From Balneolaceae bacterium (GTDB lineage Bacteria > Bacteroidota > Rhodothermia > Balneolales > Balneolaceae): DNA of 8,751 bases. A program made the translations under genes and the position numbers. The stretch spans positions 1 to 8,751 of the forward strand of contig SKZL01000291.1 in NCBI GenBank assembly GCA_007127395.1, given 5' to 3'. Of this stretch, positions 1 to 6,000 are shown piece by piece; position 1 is the first letter of the stretch, and each line of letters starts with the position of its first letter. The notes below the pieces were generated by a model, which was not told where the DNA came from, ran no database searches, and saw only the letters and a list, made by a program, of their open reading frames with translations.

Positions 1-3000
1 CAACTTTCCGTGAAGCAGATGATGAACCGGTTCAGATAATTCAGGATGACCTTTCCGGTTTTTATGAGTTCAGAGATCTCACGACCCACCCTGATCCGTT
101 CACTGAAGCTGCTTCTGTAACCGATGCTGAGTCACTTAAACCCTTTGATTTAGAAACAGGTCCGCTGTTCCGGGCACTGTTATTAAAAATTGACAGCCGG
201 ACACATATTCTCTTTTTCAACATCCACCACATTATATCTGATGGCTGGAGCATGGAGTTGATTGAAAAAGAGTTCATGACAGCATTAGGGCCGGTTCGGA
301 AAAACGGGCAGCAGGCTGAGGGTCAAAATGGAACGAGCAGTATTCAATTACAATACTCCGATTTTACTGAGTGGCAATCCAAATTTTTGTCATCAGATTA
401 TGGATCAGATCTACGAAGTTACTGGCATCAACAGTTTAAAGAGAAACCGCTACTGTTGGATCTGCCATCTGACTATCCGCGTCCGCCTGTAAAAACTTAC
501 AATGGCAGACGTGTAGTCTGTAGATTTGACCAGGAGCTGATCCAAAAATTTAATGGCCTTACGAATCAATCCGATTGCAGTGATTATGTGGTGTTGAATA
601 CATTGATATCAACGCTTCTCTATCGCTATTCAGGGTGCCGGGACTTTGTCGTAGGAACCCCTTCTGCGGGCCGTGTTTCAGAAGAGTTGGAAGATCGGAT
701 TGGATGTTTTGTAAATATGCTTCCGTTGCGAGTCAAACCACAGCCCGAAAAATCATTCAATGCCTTTTTGAATGAGATCAAAAATACCACCATTGATGCT
801 TTTTCAAATGAATCTTATCCCTACGATAAATTAATTGATGAGCTGGACCTGGAAAGAAGGCCCGACAGAACACCGCTTTTTGATGTGGCAATTGTATTTC
901 AAAATCCAGACAAAAAGAAGCTTCACATTCCGGATTTTCAAATTGAACCTTTTAACAGGGTTGATGGTGTCGCTAAATACGATCTGACCTTTACCTTCGA
1001 AAAAGATATCGATGCACTCAGCCTCGAGATAGAATACAACAGTGATCTTTATCGGGAAGAAAGGATTGATGCGATGATCGATCATTTCAAAGCATTGATT
1101 CATTCGGCCGAAAAAAATCCCGGCGGATTTCTATCCGCATTGCCCATTCTTTCTGATCAACAAATCTCTCAAATTCGCTCCGCCTCAATTCCTGAAAAAC
1201 CGGGATGGCCACAGGAAAAAACCATCGATCAGCTTTTCAGTCAACAAGCATTGAACAGGCCTGAACAGATTGCAATTGAATCAGACACTGAACGGATCAC
1301 CTATCAGGAGTTGAACAACTTTTCTGACCAGATTGCAAACTATTTGCTAACCAATGGGTGCCGGAAAGGTGACTTTATCACACTTGAAGCTGAACGTTCT
1401 GTGGCAAGTATCGCTGCAATTCTTGGTATTCTAAAAGCAGGTGGCGTTTATGTCCCAGTGGATCCGGAACACCCGGAAGAGCGGAGACATTTTATCCGGA
1501 AAGATTGCAATGCAAACCTCCATTTGACCGGTGAACAGATTCAGTTGATCCGATCGGATCAACCCGGAAGTACCGGTATCGAGATTCCAAAAAACTCAAC
1601 TCCATCAGACCCTGCCTATGTCATCTACACGTCGGGCTCAACAGGTAAACCAAAGGGGTGTATTGTTAAACATGAAAATGTAGTTCAACTGCTTTTTAAT
1701 GATCATCAGCGCTTTGATTTCAGTGAAAAGGATACTTGGATCACCACACACTCTTTCTGCTTTGATTTTTCTGTTTGGGAGATGTATGGAGCACTGCTGT
1801 ACGGCGGCAAACTGATTATTGCATCAAAAGATGAAGTGCGTAATCCGGAATTGTTGCATCAATTGCTGCAAAAACATGAAGTAACCATCTTAAATCAGAC
1901 ACCGGCTGCTTTCTACAACCTGATTGAGGCTGATTTACAATATCCGGAGCCAAATTTATCTGAATTGCGCATGGTCATCTTTGGCGGAGATCGACTGGAA
2001 CCCGCCTATCTGGAGAGGTGGATCAACAGGTATGACCTGAGCCGTACGAAGCTCATTAACATGTATGGGATCACAGAAACGACCGTGCATGTCACTTATC
2101 ATCCGTTGACAGAGAGTGAAATTCGGGAAGCCGATGGATCAAGTCCGATCGGGAATCCGTTGCCACTGACCAATCTCTATGTGCTGGACGAACACCTGCA
2201 TTTTTGTCCGATGGGTGTGCCGGGAGAACTCTATGTGGGAGGCATGGGTGTGAGCCTGGGTTATCATAACCGCGAAGAGTTAAATGCCGAGAAGTTTTTG
2301 GCTGATCCGTTTGAACCGGGACAGATTATGTATAGATCGGGTGATATTGGTACATTGAAGTTTGATCAGACATTCGAATACAATGGTCGAAATGATCACC
2401 AGATACAGTTGCATGGTTTCCGAATTGAAACCGGTGAAATTGAATCCGTATTGAACAGGTACAATTTGATTCAGAAATCTGTGGTTCTTCTTTCAGGGAG
2501 TGACGAGATTTCAAAGAAACTGATTGCTTATTGTGTAGTTCACAAGTCGGATAAACTTACTCTGCAGCTTGCAGAATTGAGGGAGTTTCTTCTGGAGAGC
2601 CTTCCGGATTACATGGTTCCTGCACATTTTGTGATGATTGATGAGTTCCCGCTTACTTCCAATGGAAAAATCGATCGCACCAAACTTTTATCCATGGAGT
2701 ATTTGGCGGATGATCGGTTAAACAAAACCGGGTTGAACCGGGAAACTGCACCCGATAATGAGATCATTCTCTCCTGGATCAAACAAATTTGGGAAAAACT
2801 ACTGGGCATTACCGATCCCGATCATGATACAAATTTCTTTGATCTGGGCGGAAACTCCCTCACCCTGATGAAACTGAATGGTGAATTACGCAAACAGATG
2901 AAGAATCCACTACCGGTGGTGGATCTCTTCAGATATACCACAATTCGGTCGCTGTGCGATCAGATAAAAAAGCAGGAACCCGGATTAGAAGAACAACTAA

Positions 3001-3029
3001 GTCAAACTGAACAAGAAGTGCAGAAATGA
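1..3029 (+). CDS. NRPS, C-A(Thr)-PCP module, 5'-partial
   Basis: This is a non-ribosomal peptide synthetase, cytosolic and thiotemplate-based. It activates an amino acid, loads it on a carrier and condenses it with an upstream donor. The first full codon is at 3, the stop TGA at 3027-3029, and 1008 residues are visible. Visible domains are a condensation domain lacking its N-terminus (residues 1 to about 380), adenylation (about 404-896) and a peptidyl carrier (about 915-985). A roughly 25-residue charged tail follows, with no epimerase, thioesterase or reductase. The reading frame is open through the left edge and the sequence before the first in-frame Met (252) is conserved C-domain sequence, so the true start is upstream. 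At least about 50 C-domain residues are missing, and earlier modules may be too. The stop overlaps the start of the PKS gene, so the threonyl chain is presumably handed to that PKS. All core motifs look intact. Confidence 0.97.
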   Translation, partial: TFREADDEPVQIIQDDLSGFYEFRDLTTHPDPFTEAASVTDAESLKPFDLETGPLFRALLLKIDSRTHILFFNIHHIISDGWSMELIEKEFMTALGPVRKNGQQAEGQNGTSSIQLQYSDFTEWQSKFLSSDYGSDLRSYWHQQFKEKPLLLDLPSDYPRPPVKTYNGRRVVCRFDQELIQKFNGLTNQSDCSDYVVLNTLISTLLYRYSGCRDFVVGTPSAGRVSEELEDRIGCFVNMLPLRVKPQPEKSFNAFLNEIKNTTIDAFSNESYPYDKLIDELDLERRPDRTPLFDVAIVFQNPDKKKLHIPDFQIEPFNRVDGVAKYDLTFTFEKDIDALSLEIEYNSDLYREERIDAMIDHFKALIHSAEKNPGGFLSALPILSDQQISQIRSASIPEKPGWPQEKTIDQLFSQQALNRPEQIAIESDTERITYQELNNFSDQIANYLLTNGCRKGDFITLEAERSVASIAAILGILKAGGVYVPVDPEHPEERRHFIRKDCNANLHLTGEQIQLIRSDQPGSTGIEIPKNSTPSDPAYVIYTSGSTGKPKGCIVKHENVVQLLFNDHQRFDFSEKDTWITTHSFCFDFSVWEMYGALLYGGKLIIASKDEVRNPELLHQLLQKHEVTILNQTPAAFYNLIEADLQYPEPNLSELRMVIFGGDRLEPAYLERWINRYDLSRTKLINMYGITETTVHVTYHPLTESEIREADGSSPIGNPLPLTNLYVLDEHLHFCPMGVPGELYVGGMGVSLGYHNREELNAEKFLADPFEPGQIMYRSGDIGTLKFDQTFEYNGRNDHQIQLHGFRIETGEIESVLNRYNLIQKSVVLLSGSDEISKKLIAYCVVHKSDKLTLQLAELREFLLESLPDYMVPAHFVMIDEFPLTSNGKIDRTKLLSMEYLADDRLNKTGLNRETAPDNEIILSWIKQIWEKLLGITDPDHDTNFFDLGGNSLTLMKLNGELRKQMKNPLPVVDLFRYTTIRSLCDQIKKQEPGLEEQLSQTEQEVQK
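3..1145 (+). other. Condensation (C) domain, N-terminally cut by window edge
   Basis: This domain forms the peptide bond between the upstream donor and the threonyl acceptor. The catalytic HHIISDG motif is at residues 75-81 (bases 225-245), with both His and the Asp present. Later motifs also match: YSDFTEWQ, LPSDYPRPP, the C5 motif IGCFVNMLPLR (starts at base 699), SYPYDKLIDEL and PLFDVAIVFQN. The HH...SDGWS form and the intact C5 motif fit an ordinary condensing, LCL-like domain better than a cyclization, starter or epimerization domain. The subtype call is by eye and the donor is not visible. Confidence 0.93.
1212..2690 (+). other. Adenylation (A) domain, predicted L-threonine specific
   Basis: This domain converts an amino acid plus ATP to the aminoacyl-AMP and loads the carrier. 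Core motifs in order are YTSGSTGKPKG (residues 542-552), FDFSVWEM, NMYGITETT, YRSGDIG, HGFRIETGEIE and NGKIDR. Aligning A4-A5 by eye to the GrsA-Phe template gives the ten specificity residues D588, F589, W592, N631, I659, G661, M687, V695, H696 and K889. Together they read DFWNIGMVHK. This is the established threonine code with all ten positions matching. No methyltransferase or oxidase is inserted between A8 and A10. Confidence 0.92.
2745..2955 (+). other. Peptidyl carrier (PCP/T) domain
   Basis: The motif DTNFFDLGGNSL carries the phosphopantetheine attachment Ser at residue 952 (bases 2856-2858). GGNS with Asn before the Ser is a peptidyl-carrier style, unlike the GDS form in the downstream ACP. 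It holds the threonyl chain for transfer to the KS of the next protein. The domain is followed by a Glu/Lys/Gln-rich tail to the stop codon that may dock with the PKS. Confidence 0.95.
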
Positions 3030-3030
3030 A
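3011..3030 (+). promoter_or_regulatory. ATGA stop/start overlap, probable translational coupling
   Basis: The PKS start ATG (3026-3028) overlaps the NRPS stop TGA (3027-3029). A weak purine-rich Shine-Dalgarno-like stretch (AAGAAG, about 3014-3019) precedes it. In the PKS frame a TGA at 3008-3010 rules out any start further upstream. The first available Met is therefore 3026; the next is 3053, still upstream of the KS. The arrangement suggests coupled translation and similar amounts of the two partner proteins. The ribosome binding site assignment is weak. Confidence 0.7.
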
Positions 3031-6000
3031 AGAAGCTGAAAAACAGAATCATATGGACAGGGGCGATTCGATAGCAATTATCGGGCTTGGCGGGCGGTTT
3101 CCGTCGGCCGACAATATTGACACCTTCTGGATGAAGATATCTGAGGGGCATGAATTGATCAGGGAGTTGTCAGATGAGGAGTTACTTGAAAAAGGGGTAT
3201 CCCCGGATCTGCTGAAAAATGATCTCTATGTTAAACGATCGCCCGATCTGGGCAACATTGATGGTTTTGATGCCTCATTTTTCGGATACACTCCGCGAGA
3301 AGCCGAATTGATGGACCCACAACAGAGATTTTTTCTGGAATGTGCCTGGCAATTGCTCGAAACTACCGGTTATCTGAATCAGGCAGATAATTTTCGAATC
3401 GGTGTTTCTGCCGGTTCATCTCTATCCAGCTATCTGCTCAACAATATCATTCCGGCACTGGGTATTGAAAGTGCGGCTGAGGATGTGAGAGTTAGAACGG
3501 GCAACGATAAAGACTTTCTCGCTACCAGGGTAGCCTATAAATGCAATCTGAAAGGGCCTGCCATTTCGATCAATACGGCCTGTTCTACTTCATTGGTTGC
3601 CATCTGGAAAGCTTGCGAGGAGATCCGCGCAGGAAACGCAGAGCTGATGCTTGCCGGGGGCATCTCTGTCACGACTCCGGAAGGGCTGGGTTATCTCTAT
3701 CAGGAAGGCGGTATTGCGGCTCCCGATGGGGTTTGCAGGCCTTTTGATGAAAATGGACGTGGAACCATCGGAGGAAACGGATGTGGTATTCTGATGCTGA
3801 AAAAACTTTCTCAAGCTATTGATGACGGTGATTCTATACATGCCGTTATTTTGGGAGGTGCTGTAAACAATGATGGAAGTGAAAAAATCGGATTTACTGC
3901 GCCATCGGTATCCGGCCAAAAAGAGGTGATTGAACAAGCTTTGAAAGATGCCAATATCACCCCCGAAACGGTCGGTTTGATTGAAGCGCATGGAACCGGA
4001 ACCTCACTGGGCGATCCAATTGAATTGCAAGCCCTTCATGAAGCGTACGGAAATCATACGGATCATTCTGATAACCCGCTTTATCTGGGTTCCGTGAAAG
4101 CCAATATTGGCCATCTGGATGCTGCTGCGGGAGTGGCAGGCGTGATCAAAGCAGTTTTATCCCTCAAAAAGAGAATCATACCACCGCTTGCGAACTTCTC
4201 GAAACACAACCCACAGTTTAATTTCGAAAAGAGCCGATTTCAGATTCCCACTAAACAGATGAATTGGGAGACAGATGGGAAGATAAAACGTAGGGCTGCT
4301 GTCAGTTCGTTCGGCCTTGGAGGGACCAATGCCCATATCATCCTTGAAGAACCTCCTCAGGCCGAACCGGTCAGCCAGTCTGAACACCCCGTTCTGTTTC
4401 GTATTTCCGCAAGGTCAGAAGATGCTGTCCGGCAACTTCGCCAGGCACTTGCCATTCGGCTCGAAAATAATCCGGAAATTTCACTCTCTGATGCGGCTCA
4501 TACACTCACGAAATACCGGGAGGAATATGATCACAGGTTCAGTTTTGCCGCTCTGGATCATCATGAAACCATTCAAAAACTCCGAAACAGTTTAAAGCCT
4601 GATTTATCCGGTTCAGCCCCTGTTACAGCTTTTGCTTTTCCCGGACAGGGAACCCACTATAAAGGCATGATTCAGAATTTATACAAGATAGATTCGGGAT
4701 TTAAGTCTGATATTGATCAATGCAGCAAGATCATACAACGGTTAACCGGCCACGACATCCTGGATATTTTGTTGAATGATCAGACACCTGAAGAAGTATT
4801 ACAACAGCTTGATGTCTCTCCTGCCGTTCAGTTTGCTGTTTCATATTCGATTGCAAACTGGTGGAAAAACCACGGTGTCACACCTTCATATGTCATAGGA
4901 CATAGCTTTGGCGAGTATGTAGCCGCTTGTTTTTCAGGTCTGTTTTCTCTGGAAGACGGATTGATGCTGGTCATAAAGCGCGGACTGCTCACTCAAAAGC
5001 TGCCAAAAGGATCGATGATGGCGATTGCCGTAGGTGAACCGGAGGCCCGCAAACTTGCCGATGAATATGGATTATCACTGGCCACTGTCAATAGTTCGTC
5101 TCAATGTGTTCTTTCAGGTTCAGATGAATCTGTTGACCGCCTCTGTGGTTACTGCGATGAAAAAGATATTTTTAATCGAAAACTCAGGATATCATACGCT
5201 TCACATTCAGAAATTATCGATTTGATCGCTGATGAATATCGTGAAATAGCTTCAACAGTCACCTTCCGGAAACCGGAAATTCCAATTATTTCAAACCTCA
5301 CCGGTCAGATAGCATCTGATGATGAGATCATGCAGGCAGATTATTGGGTAAACCATATGCGGAGACCGGTACTGTTTGCAAACGGGCTGCAAACGCTGAC
5401 TTCTCTCGATTGTGAAATGGTGATTGAAACCGGACCCGGTGATACATTAAACAAACTCATTCTTCAATCAAACAGTGGCATCCGTTCACTGCCTTCCCTT
5501 GGTAAAAAAGCGGATGAGGAGGTTGTTACACTTTATGAATCATTAGGCAAAATGTGGTCATTGGGCAGCAATATTTCCTGGTATGATCCAAATACTCAAA
5601 ATCCACGTAAAGTGGATCTGCCGGCCACACCCTTTGTTCATTCACGTTTTTGGATTGACCCTCCTGATGCGACTCAATTTTCCGGAACCGTGCATGTATC
5701 AAACAGAGAGGCCAATTTAAAACAGAAGGAGGCAGATACCGACAACTGGTTTTACTACCCGGAATGGAAACGGGAACAACTTCCCCCGGCATTTCAGACA
5801 GTTCCGGATACCACTTTTGCAATCATTGGGCCTGACAATGATACTTCTCAAAAAGTTGAAAAGCTTTTAAAGAATTCCGGGATAACGACAAACAGGTTTC
5901 TGCTCACAAACGACCAAATGTCAGATACACCCAAAATTGATCCGGATAATCCATCTGATTATGATCAACTTCTTACCGGTTTACCGGCCAACTGCGAAAA

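Noticed and set aside
831..1103. 90-codon open frame on the minus strand
   Set aside because: It is antisense to conserved C-domain sequence and shows no independent protein features.
252..3029. NRPS gene starting at the ATG at 252
   Set aside because: The frame is open to the left edge, and the codons just upstream encode the conserved HHIISDG catalytic motif. The Met at 252 is internal to the condensation domain.
3590..3991. 133-codon open frame on the minus strand
   Set aside because: It is antisense to the KS domain, whose active-site motifs are intact on the plus strand. It has no recognisable domain and is a shadow frame.
4317..4595. 92-codon open frame on the plus strand in another frame
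   Set aside because: It overlaps the KS end and the KS-AT linker out of frame; the main frame is continuous there.
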